From contig NZ_SLUQ01000017.1 of the NCBI RefSeq assembly GCF_004345245.1, positions 1-64,000 on the forward strand: DNA of 64,000 bases. The letters run 5' to 3'. The stretch comes from Rhizobium sp. BK251. Lineage in GTDB: Bacteria > Pseudomonadota > Alphaproteobacteria > Rhizobiales > Rhizobiaceae. The notes under the pieces were generated by a model. The model was given only the letters and a program-made list of their open reading frames with translations, did no database searches and had not been told where the DNA came from. This document shows positions 45,642 through 54,396 of this stretch, piece after piece (the first letter of the stretch is position 1; each line of letters begins with the position of its first letter). Position numbers and translations under genes: made by a program.

Positions 45642-45653
45642 CTTGTATACAAG
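45642..45653. promoter_or_regulatory. GntR operator, CTTGTATACAAG
   Basis: A perfect 12-bp palindrome of the TTGTATACAA type bound by many FCD-class GntR regulators. It directly precedes the regulator start, implying autoregulation. Confidence 0.65.
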
Positions 45654-45956
45654 TGGCTTACGAAAGTCAATATTGAGGGAGTTCTGGGTCAAGGACTGAA
45701 GAGCAGAAGGTCACCGCTTCTTATGGGCGAACCTGTCCTCCCGCGAGCGCTACTTCGCGCCTCTCTTCAAGAGCATGAGCTCCGCCGGAACATTCGCCGA
45801 AGCTGCGGAAACTTGCAGCCCAAAGGAAATCAGTGTTGGCGAGATGATTGCCGGATCACCCTGTTGGGTCCGTCGGTCACATATTCCACCTGGCGCGCCG
45901 ACCCGCTGGGTTGCGTCTCAGGTTTCCTGCCCAGTCACAGGATCGGCTCCCGCCGC

Positions 45957-46799
45957 CTAGTCAATCGGCTGTTCGGCCGCCATGACATCTCGCACCTGGT
46001 CGATCTTGCCGACGGCAGGACCAACACCGAGAACATCCTTCGCCCATGCCATCACAGCCGGGTCCGCCACCACGGCATCGCCTGGCTGCTCAACTGTGCC
46101 GATATCCTTGTTTGCTGCCGCCATAAGGGCTGCGCTCAGGGCCTCGTCGCTGAGTGCCGGATCCGTCGGGACGACATCGACGCCGTTGTCCAACTCGAAC
46201 TGGGCATACGCCACAACGTAGTCACGGATGGCAGCCATGCGAGGATCGTTGGAGTTGAGGTACGCCCGATAATTGCGGTTCAGAGAGTTCAGGCCGCCAA
46301 GCTTTGCAGCCAGATTGGAACTGAGGATAGGCTCCTCCACTTCGTCCGAAGCAATAGTCGGCCTTTCGGGCCTTGGCGAAGGCTTGGCCACTTTCAGATG
46401 CACTTTGTCGGCCTTCGGGGAAATGTTGGCGATTTCGGTTCCGGCCTTTCTGAATGCAACGCGCTTTTCTTCGTTCTTGTGGAAAAGCTTCCCGAATGCC
46501 GTCGCTATCGGATCGCTTGATCTGCCGGTTGCGCTCTTCTCGCGAGAAGACAGACCAGAATTTCCGTGATGGGCAGAGGCGTGGGTCTCTCCCGCGCTCT
46601 TGCCGCCACCATTCCCGTCGCTGCTTCCTCGGCCATTGCCGCCACCATTTCCACCGCCATTGCCACTACCGTTTCCATTGCCGGCGAGGGCAGTCGATGT
46701 GATGAGCTTCAGCGGGCTCTTCAGATCCAAAACGACTGGCGCGGCAGTAAGTATCGCTGACACGGAGGCCACAAACGTCAGACTCGCGATTTTTCCCAT
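45957..46799 (-). CDS. secreted Gly/Asn-rich hypothetical protein
   Basis: A 280-residue protein. The signal-like N-terminus (MGKIASLTFVASVSAILTAA) is followed by a Gly-Asn-Ser-rich linker (GNGNGSGNGGGNGGGNGRG). A C-terminal domain holds NLAAKLGGLNSLNRNYRAYL, SNDPRMAAIRDYVVAYAQFE and VMAWAKDVLGVG. The C-terminal part resembles rhizobial periplasmic hypotheticals with the conserved SLNRNYRAYLNSNDPRMA block. It has no known role. ATG 46799 gives a plausible signal peptide. Confidence 0.75.
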   Translation of the reverse strand: MGKIASLTFVASVSAILTAAPVVLDLKSPLKLITSTALAGNGNGSGNGGGNGGGNGRGSSDGNGGGKSAGETHASAHHGNSGLSSREKSATGRSSDPIATAFGKLFHKNEEKRVAFRKAGTEIANISPKADKVHLKVAKPSPRPERPTIASDEVEEPILSSNLAAKLGGLNSLNRNYRAYLNSNDPRMAAIRDYVVAYAQFELDNGVDVVPTDPALSDEALSAALMAAANKDIGTVEQPGDAVVADPAVMAWAKDVLGVGPAVGKIDQVRDVMAAEQPID

Positions 46800-47183
46800 G
46801 CTCCATCCCTCCGAATCATGAGCTCTACGAGCTCCCATCATGATGCTTGAGGATATTATGGCACCGAATTGTGGCAACAAGCCACTGGTCGGGCGGCGAT
46901 GGGCAAGGATAGGAATCGCGCACTATGGTTGGAAAGGCCCTTAGATTTCGTCTGAGTGGCCACAACGGAGTCGCGAAAATCGAAGCCTGTTGAGGAGATC
47001 GGGGCTTGCTTGCCTCGCGCGCCTGGGCTGCGTCCGCGCCACCACGCCGGCTCCTATTCGGCTTTCGTCAGTGGTCCGGGCAGCACTACATTGAAGTGGT
47101 CTGCCATGAACCCGTGGACCCAATTCGGGGCATTTCGATCTGTTGGCGGCGATCATTCTGACCGAAAACCAAAGCAAGGAGCT
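46800..47183. other. intergenic region with a possible short remnant
   Basis: No full gene. On the minus strand 47040-47130 reads APNWVHGFMADHFNVVLPGP followed by LTKAE and a stop, which looks like the tail of a lost gene. This is weak evidence. Confidence 0.3.
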
Positions 47184-47759
47184 CTACGTTCGATTGCCTT
47201 CGCAGTCTGGCCGTGAGGCCGTTAGTGGAGCTTCCATGAAGATGAGGTGATTGCGCAGTTCAGGAGGCGCTTCGTAATATGCCCCGATCTCCTGGAAACC
47301 AAGAGATCGGTAGAGGCCAAGCGCTTCACCGTGATTACGGCCGGTATCCAACCGCATGGTCATGTAACCCCGCTCGGCAGCCACTCGCACGATGTTCTCG
47401 GCGAGTCGGCGGCCCAACCCCAAGCCTCGCCCCTCCGGACCGACGAACATGCGCTTCATCTCGCATATGTGATCATCAATCCGCTGCATCATCACACAGC
47501 CAACCACCTTTCCGTTCAGTCGGGCAACAAGGATTTCCCCGTCTGGAGCCGCGTGAATCTTCGGCAGGCTGTCCACGAGCGCAGCCCATTCTTCTGGCGT
47601 GTAGTAACGGTCGACGAACCAAGCATTTTCGCCATAGCGCGACCGGCACCAGTCGATAAAGTCGTTGCACAAGGCTCGAATGGCTGGAAAATCGCCAGGC
47701 CCGGCTGGGCCAATCTCCGCGTTCTGTTCCACTTCTGTACCCCACTCGCTACGCGCCAA
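47184..47759 (-). CDS. GNAT family N-acetyltransferase
   Basis: A 191-residue acetyltransferase. The acetyl-CoA binding loop (GPEGRGLGLGRRLAENIVRV) and the C-terminal strand (EALGLYRSLGFQEIGAYYE) are clear. Related proteins acetylate small molecules or antibiotics, but the substrate is not readable here. Monocistronic and leftward. Confidence 0.88.
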   Translation of the reverse strand: MARSEWGTEVEQNAEIGPAGPGDFPAIRALCNDFIDWCRSRYGENAWFVDRYYTPEEWAALVDSLPKIHAAPDGEILVARLNGKVVGCVMMQRIDDHICEMKRMFVGPEGRGLGLGRRLAENIVRVAAERGYMTMRLDTGRNHGEALGLYRSLGFQEIGAYYEAPPELRNHLIFMEAPLTASRPDCEGNRT

Positions 47760-47851
47760 TCAGCCCCTCCCTTTCGCTATTCCGCCCGGTCCTCTTTTGC
47801 CCGCTCGATGAATTTCCCGGCGACCGCCCATGCCAGAGCCAGCGCCCTATC

Positions 47852-48184
47852 CTAGAGGAAATCGTCGCGCCTCGGGGTGAAAGTGTCAATCAGCAGTCCC
47901 TTTTCGAGGGCGACAACGCCATGGACGAGGTTGGGAGCGACGATGAAGCTGGAGCCGGCATCGAGCCGCGTGGTGACGCCATCGACGGTGACGTCGAAGG
48001 CACCTTCGGCGACATAGCTTACCTGCGTGTGTGGATGTGAATGCAACGCGCCGATGGTGCCGGGATCGAAGCTGAAGGCGACGAGCATCATTTCCGGGCG
48101 GTGCGACAGCACGGCACGCCTGTTGCCGGTCGCGACCTCCGTCCAGGTGATGTCATGGGGAAGCGTATAATGATCGGCCATCAT
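47852..48184 (-). CDS. kdgF: KdgF-like cupin (unsaturated uronate linearisation)
   Basis: A 110-residue cupin (FDPGTIGALHSHPHTQVSYV, EGAFDVTVDGVTTRLDAGSS, FIVAPNLVHGVVALEKGLLI) with the HSHPH...Q/...H metal ligands. It lies 6 bp after kduD. KdgF converts 4,5-unsaturated monouronates to the linear 5-keto sugar acid that KduI then isomerises. Length and neighbours fit. The assignment rests on both. Confidence 0.83.
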   Translation of the reverse strand: MMADHYTLPHDITWTEVATGNRRAVLSHRPEMMLVAFSFDPGTIGALHSHPHTQVSYVAEGAFDVTVDGVTTRLDAGSSFIVAPNLVHGVVALEKGLLIDTFTPRRDDFL

Positions 48185-48190
48185 AATCTC

Positions 48191-48946
48191 CTATCGGGCG
48201 AGCCAGCCGCCATCGACCGGCAGCACCGTGCCATGAACATAATCAGAGGCGCGCGAGGCAAGATAGACCGCCGTGCCCACCATATCCTCCGCCTTGGCCC
48301 AGCGGGCGGCCGGGATGCGCTTCAGGATATCCGCGCTTCGCTCCGCATCAGCGCGAAGTGCCTCCGTATTGTTGGTCTCGACATATCCGGGCGCGATCGC
48401 ATTCACATTGATGCCCTTCGATGCCCATTCGTTCGCCAACAGTCGGGTGATACCGGCGAGCCCGCTCTTCGATGCCGTGTAGGATGGAATGCGAATGCCG
48501 CCCTGGAACGATAGCAGCGAGGCGATGTTGATGATCTTCGCCGGCGTCTGACGAGCCAATACGACCTTCGCGAAAGCCTGGCAGAGGAAGAAAACTGACT
48601 TCAGATTGGTGTCGAGTACCGCATCCCAATCCTCCTCCGTAAATTCCAGTGCATCGGCACGACGGATGATGCCGGCATTGTTGACGAGGATGTCAGGCGA
48701 GGCGCCGGCGGCAAGGGCGCGTTCGATAACGGCCCTCGCCTCCCCGGTATCGGACAGGTCCGCGTTGAGCGATACGAACCGGCGCCCCGTCGATGTGACC
48801 GTGTTTGCGGTGTCGTCCATGGCCGAGCGGCCGACGCCGACAATGTCGGCGCCCTGTTCCGCCAGGCCGACCGCGATTGCCTGGCCAATGCCGGCATTGG
48901 CGCCGGTGATGATGGCCCAGCGGCCGCTAAGATCAAAAAGGGTCAT
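48191..48946 (-). CDS. kduD: 2-dehydro-3-deoxy-D-gluconate 5-dehydrogenase (KduD)
   Basis: A 251-residue short-chain dehydrogenase: GANAGIGQAIAVGLAEQGAD (NAD site), NNAG, the catalytic Ser/Tyr/Lys in SLLSFQGGIRIPSYTASK, and APGYVETNNT. It reduces 5-keto-4-deoxyuronate-derived diketo acid to 2-keto-3-deoxygluconate. The start overlaps the kduI stop (ATGA). Confidence 0.9.
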   Translation of the reverse strand: MTLFDLSGRWAIITGANAGIGQAIAVGLAEQGADIVGVGRSAMDDTANTVTSTGRRFVSLNADLSDTGEARAVIERALAAGASPDILVNNAGIIRRADALEFTEEDWDAVLDTNLKSVFFLCQAFAKVVLARQTPAKIINIASLLSFQGGIRIPSYTASKSGLAGITRLLANEWASKGINVNAIAPGYVETNNTEALRADAERSADILKRIPAARWAKAEDMVGTAVYLASRASDYVHGTVLPVDGGWLAR

Positions 48947-49785
48947 CGCAGTGCTTCCATCGGCACCTTGTCCATGTCGGTGAAGCTCATATTGTCGCCA
49001 GCCATGGCCCAGATGAAGGCGTAGCGGCCGGTGCCGGCGCCGGAATGGATGGACCAGCCGGGAGACAATACCGCGTCATGGTTCTTCAGGACGACATGCC
49101 GGGTTTCGCGCGGCTCTCCCATGAAGTGGAAGATGCGCGTCGCTTCCTGCATGCCGAAATAAAGATAGACCTCCATGCGCCGATCGTGAACGTGCGCCGG
49201 CATCGTGTTCCAGACCGAACCCGGCTCGAACATCGTCAGCCCCACGAGCAATTGGCAGCTTTCGCAGACATCGGGATGCACATACTGATTGATGGTGCGG
49301 GCGTTGGATTCCTCCGCTGAACCAACAATCACCTTCTTGGCCATCTCACGCGTAATATGCACCGTGGGGCATGCACGGTGAGCTGGCGCGCTCAGCAGGT
49401 AGAATAGTGCTGGTTCGGCCGGGTCACGGCTGGCAAAGCTCAAAGCGCCCTCGCCCATTCCGATGTAAAGCGCCTCCTGGAAGCCGAGCTCGTAGCGCTT
49501 TCCGACTACACTGACCGTCCCCGCTCCGCCGATATTGACGATGGCGGCCTCGCGCCGGTCCAGAAAGCGCTCAGTGCCGGTCTCAGCAATGGCGGTGATC
49601 TCCAGAGGCTTGGCATCCGGCATGACGCCACCGACGATCATGCGATCGAGATGGCTGTAGGTGAGATTGGCTTCGCCCGGGCGAAACATATTCTCAATGA
49701 CGAAGCCGTCGCGCAAGCCCCGCGTGTCACGCCTTGCAGCGTCCTCCGGCCCGACGACCTGCCGTACTGATACTGAAATTGTCAC
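48943..49785 (-). CDS. kduI: 5-dehydro-4-deoxy-D-glucuronate isomerase (KduI)
   Basis: A 280-residue isomerase of normal length. The zinc-binding cupin segment VWNTMPAHVHDRRMEVYLYF (H-x-H-...-E) is intact, as are HLDRMIVGGVMPDAKPLEIT near the start and SPGWSIHSGAGTGRYAFIWA near the end. It catalyses the step between KdgF and KduD. Confidence 0.93.
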   Translation of the reverse strand: MTISVSVRQVVGPEDAARRDTRGLRDGFVIENMFRPGEANLTYSHLDRMIVGGVMPDAKPLEITAIAETGTERFLDRREAAIVNIGGAGTVSVVGKRYELGFQEALYIGMGEGALSFASRDPAEPALFYLLSAPAHRACPTVHITREMAKKVIVGSAEESNARTINQYVHPDVCESCQLLVGLTMFEPGSVWNTMPAHVHDRRMEVYLYFGMQEATRIFHFMGEPRETRHVVLKNHDAVLSPGWSIHSGAGTGRYAFIWAMAGDNMSFTDMDKVPMEALR

Positions 49786-49815
49786 GGCTATACCTCTTCT
49801 GTCTGGGGAATAGGA

Positions 49816-50556
49816 TCAGGTGAGCACGACATATTCGGTCAGCTGATTGATCGTCGTGTCCGCCTTGTCGACGTCGAACACCTTGGTGCCGTGGCTCATG
49901 ATCACGAAACGGTCGCAGACCTGATAGGCGTGATAGATGTTGTGCGTCACCAGCACGCTCGAGACGTTCTCCGCCTTGAGCTTCAGCACCTGGTTCAAAA
50001 GTGCCTCCGTCTCGCGCACCGACAGCGCCGAGGTCGGCTCATCGAGAAGTAACACCCGCTTCTTGAAGTAGACGGCGCGGGCAATCGCCACGGCTTGTTT
50101 CTGGCCACCGGACAGATTGCCGACCAGCGTATCGGGGGAATCGATGCCCGAAATGTGGACCGCATTCTGTAGGACCTCCATCGCGATCTCGCGCATCTCG
50201 CGCTGCCTCAGGAAGCCAAAGCGATCGGTGAGTTCGCGACCCATGAAGATATTGCGGGTGATCGAAAGGGAATCGACCAGCGCCGTATGCTGATAGATGG
50301 TTTCGATACCGGCATCGGCCGAGTCCGACCGGCAGGTAAATGCGGTCTTCTTCCCGTCGACGCTGAGATAGCCTTCCGTCGGCTTGTGGATCCCGGAGAT
50401 CAGGTTCACGGTGGTCGACTTGCCGGCGCCGTTGTCGCCGAGCAGCCCCACCACTTCGCCTTCACCGATATGGAAGCTCAGATTGCGCAACGCAGTCAGC
50501 GCGCCGAAGCTTTTCGAGATATTGTGCAGTTCGAGAAGATTAGGGGCCGACATCAC
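49816..50556 (-). CDS. sugar ABC transporter ATP-binding protein (single domain)
   Basis: A 246-residue ATPase with GDNGAGKST (Walker A), LSGGQKQAVAIARAV (signature) and VLLLDEPTSALS (Walker B). Unlike the usual double-domain RbsA/MglA, this is a single-domain CUT2-type ATPase, as in rhizobial FrcA. It energises uptake through the permease whose stop overlaps its start (ATGA). Confidence 0.92.
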   Translation of the reverse strand: MMSAPNLLELHNISKSFGALTALRNLSFHIGEGEVVGLLGDNGAGKSTTVNLISGIHKPTEGYLSVDGKKTAFTCRSDSADAGIETIYQHTALVDSLSITRNIFMGRELTDRFGFLRQREMREIAMEVLQNAVHISGIDSPDTLVGNLSGGQKQAVAIARAVYFKKRVLLLDEPTSALSVRETEALLNQVLKLKAENVSSVLVTHNIYHAYQVCDRFVIMSHGTKVFDVDKADTTINQLTEYVVLT

Positions 50557-51572
50557 GCGAGACCTCGCCGCTCGATAAGATGGTTGAAGATGGCGGCCAG
50601 CACGATCAGTGTCGCAATAAACATGTCGAGATAGAAGCCTGGCGCGCGCAGCAGAAGCAGGACGTCGGTGATCGTGTGGATCAACAGCACGCCGAGGAAG
50701 ATGCCGATGATCGACCCACGGCCGCCGCGCAGCGACAGCCCGCCGATCACGCAGGCGGCGATCGCTTGCAGCTCCAGTCCGGCGCCCTGTCCCGGCTGCA
50801 CGCTGCCGACGCGTGATGTCGCAAGGATGCCTGCCACTGCCGCCATCCCGCCGGCAATCCCGAATGCCACGAGCTTGACGCGGTTGGTATTGATGCCGAT
50901 CGCCTCCGCGGCACCACGATTACCGCCGGTCGCGAAGACATGGTTGCCGAAGCGGTGACGGTGGACGAGATAGTGAAAACCGACGACGAAGAGAACGATC
51001 CAGATAAAGGCGGCATTGATGCCGAAAAGCGTACCGGAAAACAGGCTGGTGAAGAGCGGCTCAGGGTCGAAGCGCACCTGGACGGCGCCGTTATAAAGCA
51101 GGACCGCGCCGCGCCAGAACAGCAGTCCGCCCAAGGTCACGATAAAGGAGGGCAGCCCAAAGCGCAGCGTGATGTGGGCATTGAGAAGCCCGATCATGAC
51201 ACCGGCCAGAATACCGAGCGGTGCTGCGACGAAGGCGCTCAACCCGGCGCCGACGAGGCTCGCCATCAGGATGGCGGTGAAGGTGTAGACGGAGCCGATC
51301 GAAAGGTCGAACTCGCCTGATATCATCAGCACGCCGGCGCCGAGCGCCAGGCAGCCGAGCACCGGGATCGCCTTCATCAGGATTGTCAGGTTCTGCGGCG
51401 AGAGATAGCGGAACTGATCGGGATAGAGCAACGCGCCTACGATGCAGACGATCTGCAGCGTCATGAAGACGAGGAAGATCGCGCCGGCGGGCATCGCCAT
51501 GATCTGCTTGAGGATCGGTTGCTTCTGAGTCCGCGACCGGGGCGCGGCACTTTCTGCGAGAATTGGTGTCAC
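50553..51572 (-). CDS. sugar ABC transporter permease (CUT2/BPD_transp_2)
   Basis: A 339-residue permease of the ribose/fructose type with eight or more helices (IFLVFMTLQIVCIVGALLYP, LIVLAAIFNHLIE) and the LQAIAACVIGGLSLRGGRGS loop. It pairs with the ATPase downstream and the binding protein upstream (70 bp). Confidence 0.92.
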   Translation of the reverse strand: MTPILAESAAPRSRTQKQPILKQIMAMPAGAIFLVFMTLQIVCIVGALLYPDQFRYLSPQNLTILMKAIPVLGCLALGAGVLMISGEFDLSIGSVYTFTAILMASLVGAGLSAFVAAPLGILAGVMIGLLNAHITLRFGLPSFIVTLGGLLFWRGAVLLYNGAVQVRFDPEPLFTSLFSGTLFGINAAFIWIVLFVVGFHYLVHRHRFGNHVFATGGNRGAAEAIGINTNRVKLVAFGIAGGMAAVAGILATSRVGSVQPGQGAGLELQAIAACVIGGLSLRGGRGSIIGIFLGVLLIHTITDVLLLLRAPGFYLDMFIATLIVLAAIFNHLIERRGLA

Positions 51573-51641
51573 GGGCTGGTACTCGATCTATTGGACACGG
51601 AGAACCTGCCGACATAGCCGACAGGCTCCCGTGAAACGCTG

Positions 51642-52592
51642 TTAGCGGAAGCTGCCGATCAGCGGCTTGACCGAACTGATGCGAGACTTGTCGAGGAAGG
51701 CGCCCTGCCCGGTATCGACGTCGGTCGGTGTCAGCCCGTACTTCTTCGAGAGCGCGATCTGGGCGATCGGGTAATAGCCCTGGAGATAGGGCTGCTGGTC
51801 CATGGTCGCGAACATCGCGCCTGATTCAACCGCGTTGACGATCTCGACCGCCAGGTCGAAGCCTCCGAACGGGATCGTGACGCCTGCGTCCTTGATGGCG
51901 CCTGCCCCAACGGTGGAAGTGACCGAGCCCGTGCCGAACAGCGCCTTGACACCCGGATTGGCGATCAGGAACTGCGCCATGATGTTCTGCGCCTCTGCGG
52001 GATCGAGACCGGCGCGGACCGTTTCGACCTTGATGCCACTCTCCTTCATCGCCTTTTCGATGCCGCCGCCGCGCGCGACCGCAAAGCTCGCCTCGGGGAT
52101 TTCGCGCGGATTGAAGACGACGTCGCCGGACTTCAGGCCGAATTCCTTGATCATCCGGTTGCCGAGCTCGTAGCCGGACGCGAACTCGTTCATGCCCACA
52201 TAAGCCTGGCGGCAATTGCCCTTGGCGCCTTCCAGGTCGTCATTGTTGAAGCCGATAACCACGATCCCGGCCTTGACCGCCGCGCAGATGCTTTCGTCAA
52301 AGGCATCAGACGAGGAAATGGCGACCGCGATGCCGTCGACACCGCTTGCCGTCGCGCTCTCGATCAAGTCGTTCTGGCGAACCGGATCGTTGTTGGCATA
52401 CTGCACGTCGAGATCGACGCCGAACTGCGCGGCTGCGTCCTTCGCGCCCTTTACCACGGGGTTGAAGAACTGGACACTCGGATCGAGATAGATGATCATC
52501 GTTGCCTTGACGTCCGCGGCCAGCGCCGTAGATGTCATCATCGTGGCGAGACCCGCGGCGAGTGCAGCGGTTTTCAACCTGGTCAATTTCAT
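51642..52592 (-). CDS. sugar ABC transporter substrate-binding protein
   Basis: A 316-residue periplasmic binding protein of the RbsB/PBP1 type with a signal peptide (LKTAALAAGLATMMTSTALA, cleavage after ALA). Core motifs are FFNPVVKGAKDAAAQFGVDL, GFNNDDLEGAKGNCRQAYVG and FATMDQQPYLQGYYPIAQIA. By context it binds an unsaturated or acidic monosaccharide. The start at 52592 gives the signal; the longer frame to 52772 is not needed. Confidence 0.92.
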   Translation of the reverse strand: MKLTRLKTAALAAGLATMMTSTALAADVKATMIIYLDPSVQFFNPVVKGAKDAAAQFGVDLDVQYANNDPVRQNDLIESATASGVDGIAVAISSSDAFDESICAAVKAGIVVIGFNNDDLEGAKGNCRQAYVGMNEFASGYELGNRMIKEFGLKSGDVVFNPREIPEASFAVARGGGIEKAMKESGIKVETVRAGLDPAEAQNIMAQFLIANPGVKALFGTGSVTSTVGAGAIKDAGVTIPFGGFDLAVEIVNAVESGAMFATMDQQPYLQGYYPIAQIALSKKYGLTPTDVDTGQGAFLDKSRISSVKPLIGSFR

Positions 52593-52759
52593 TTGCGTAT
52601 CCTCCCTTTGGATGTGCAATGCGGGTCGAAAGACCCGAGTCTCGGCTGGCGGGCTCCGACCAAAGATCACGCCGGCCGAGATTTTCCTCTCAGGCGTTCC
52701 GCCTTCTCCCAAAACGAAACGCCCTGTACGTTTATTCCCCTTCGACGCCTGTGCCGCTG

Positions 52760-54274
52760 CTAGCCGAACCACGGCGCCGGGCGCCCGAACGTCACGTGTA
52801 TGCCCTTGAACTGGGAATATTCATCGAAGCCGTAGCGGCCGAGTTCGCGGCCGAGGCCGCTTTTCTTGTACCCGCCGATCGGTAGTTCCGGCGTGCCGTC
52901 GATCACGCTGTTGACCCAGCAGCGACCGGCACGAATGCGGCGGATGCTCTGCATCGCGTTTTCGAGATTGGTCGACCAAACCGAGGCGGAAAGGCCGAAC
53001 TCGCTGGCATTGGCGATTGCGACGGCTTCGTCCGCAGTCTTGAAGGTCATGCTCGACAGCACCGGCCCGAATATCTCCTCGCGGGCGATCGACATGTCAG
53101 GCCTCACGCCTGCAAATACGGTGGGTGCGTAGTAGATGCCGGCGTCCTTGCCGACGCGCTCGCCGCCAAGCAGCAGCTCGGCACCGGATGCGATGCCGGC
53201 TTCCACATAGGAGTGAACCTTGCCGACATGCGCTTCGGAGATCATCGCCCCGATCTTGGTGTGATCGTTCAGAGGATCGCCGAAGGTCACCTTGCGCGAG
53301 ATATCGAGCAGACGCTCCATCAATGCGTCGCGGATCCCTTCCTGGACCAGAAGCCGGCTACCGGAAATGCAGCACTGGCCGGCATTGTGATAGACGCCGT
53401 AAGCGATGCCGTCGGCCGCGGCCTCGAGGTCCGCATCGGCAAAGACGATCTGGGGGCCCTTGCCACCGAGCTCCAGCCCAACGCGCTTGACGCTGCGCGC
53501 GGCGATCTCGCCAAGCTTGGTGCCGACACGCACCGAGCCGGTAAAGGCAACCATGTCGATACCGGGATCCTCGGCGAGCACCTGGCCGGCGGGATCACCG
53601 TAACCGGTGACCACGTTGAAGACGCCATCGGGAATACCGGCCTCGCGTGCCAGTTCCGCCATGCGGATCGATGTTCCCGAGGTAAATTCGGACGGCTTGA
53701 GGACGACAGTGCATCCCGCCCCGATCGCCCACGGCACACGCTCCGACGCGATGATGAAGGGGAAATTCCAGGGCGTGATGATGCCTACGACACCGACAGG
53801 CTCGCGCAGCACCAGACCCAGGCGATCGTCGCCGATGTTATTGTGCGCCTGCCCCTCGAGCCCGCGCGCCTGCCCGGCGGCGTAGGACCAGAGGTCGGCG
53901 CAGAACCCAATCTCACCGCGGGCCTGGGCGATCGGCTTGCCGACCTCCAGACTCTCGATCAAGGCGAGCTCCTCCTGCCGCTTGAGGATCAGGTCCGCCA
54001 CCTTGAACATCAGGCGCGAACGCTCGGCGCCCGACATGCGCGGCCACGGACCGGTATCGAAGGCACGACGGGCCGCCGCGATCGCCACCCGCACATCCTC
54101 GGCCGAGGCTTCGGGCCAGGTGCCGACGATGACACCTGCATGACCGGGGCTGGCACGATAAATCATACGACCCGAGGCGGCATCCACCGACTTGCCATCG
54201 ACAAGCATCTGGTAGCGGGATTTAATGTTCAGCCGCGGATCACTGGAATCGGGCGAAATGAAATTGGACAGCAC
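52760..54274 (-). CDS. NAD(P)-dependent aldehyde dehydrogenase
   Basis: A 504-residue ALDH with GIITPWNFPFIIASERVPWA, VLKPSEFTSGTSIRMAELAR, LELGGKGPQIVFADADLE (general base Glu), HNAGQCCISGSRLLVQE (catalytic Cys) and EEIFGPVLS. It probably oxidises a sugar-derived semialdehyde in the same pathway; the precise substrate is unknown. The GTG at 54274 has AAGGATAAC upstream; ATG 54208 is a shorter alternative. First gene of the leftward uronate operon. Confidence 0.9.
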   Translation of the reverse strand: MLSNFISPDSSDPRLNIKSRYQMLVDGKSVDAASGRMIYRASPGHAGVIVGTWPEASAEDVRVAIAAARRAFDTGPWPRMSGAERSRLMFKVADLILKRQEELALIESLEVGKPIAQARGEIGFCADLWSYAAGQARGLEGQAHNNIGDDRLGLVLREPVGVVGIITPWNFPFIIASERVPWAIGAGCTVVLKPSEFTSGTSIRMAELAREAGIPDGVFNVVTGYGDPAGQVLAEDPGIDMVAFTGSVRVGTKLGEIAARSVKRVGLELGGKGPQIVFADADLEAAADGIAYGVYHNAGQCCISGSRLLVQEGIRDALMERLLDISRKVTFGDPLNDHTKIGAMISEAHVGKVHSYVEAGIASGAELLLGGERVGKDAGIYYAPTVFAGVRPDMSIAREEIFGPVLSSMTFKTADEAVAIANASEFGLSASVWSTNLENAMQSIRRIRAGRCWVNSVIDGTPELPIGGYKKSGLGRELGRYGFDEYSQFKGIHVTFGRPAPWFG

Positions 54275-54356
54275 GTTATCCTTCAAGCCGACACACCGTG
54301 CCGGCCCTTCCCTTTTTACCCGGTTCTGAACCACCGAATTTATGTTGCGTTTGAAT

Positions 54357-54374
54357 TGTATGGTACTGTATGGT
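54357..54374. promoter_or_regulatory. direct repeat TGTATGGT x2 between aldehyde dehydrogenase and gntR
   Basis: TGTATGGTAC and TGTATGGTGG lie 10 bp apart (54357-54364, 54367-54374) in the divergent promoter region, suitable for binding on one DNA face. They are the best candidates for the GntR operator. Confidence 0.5.
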
Positions 54375-54396
54375 GGTTTAAATTGGATGTCAACGC

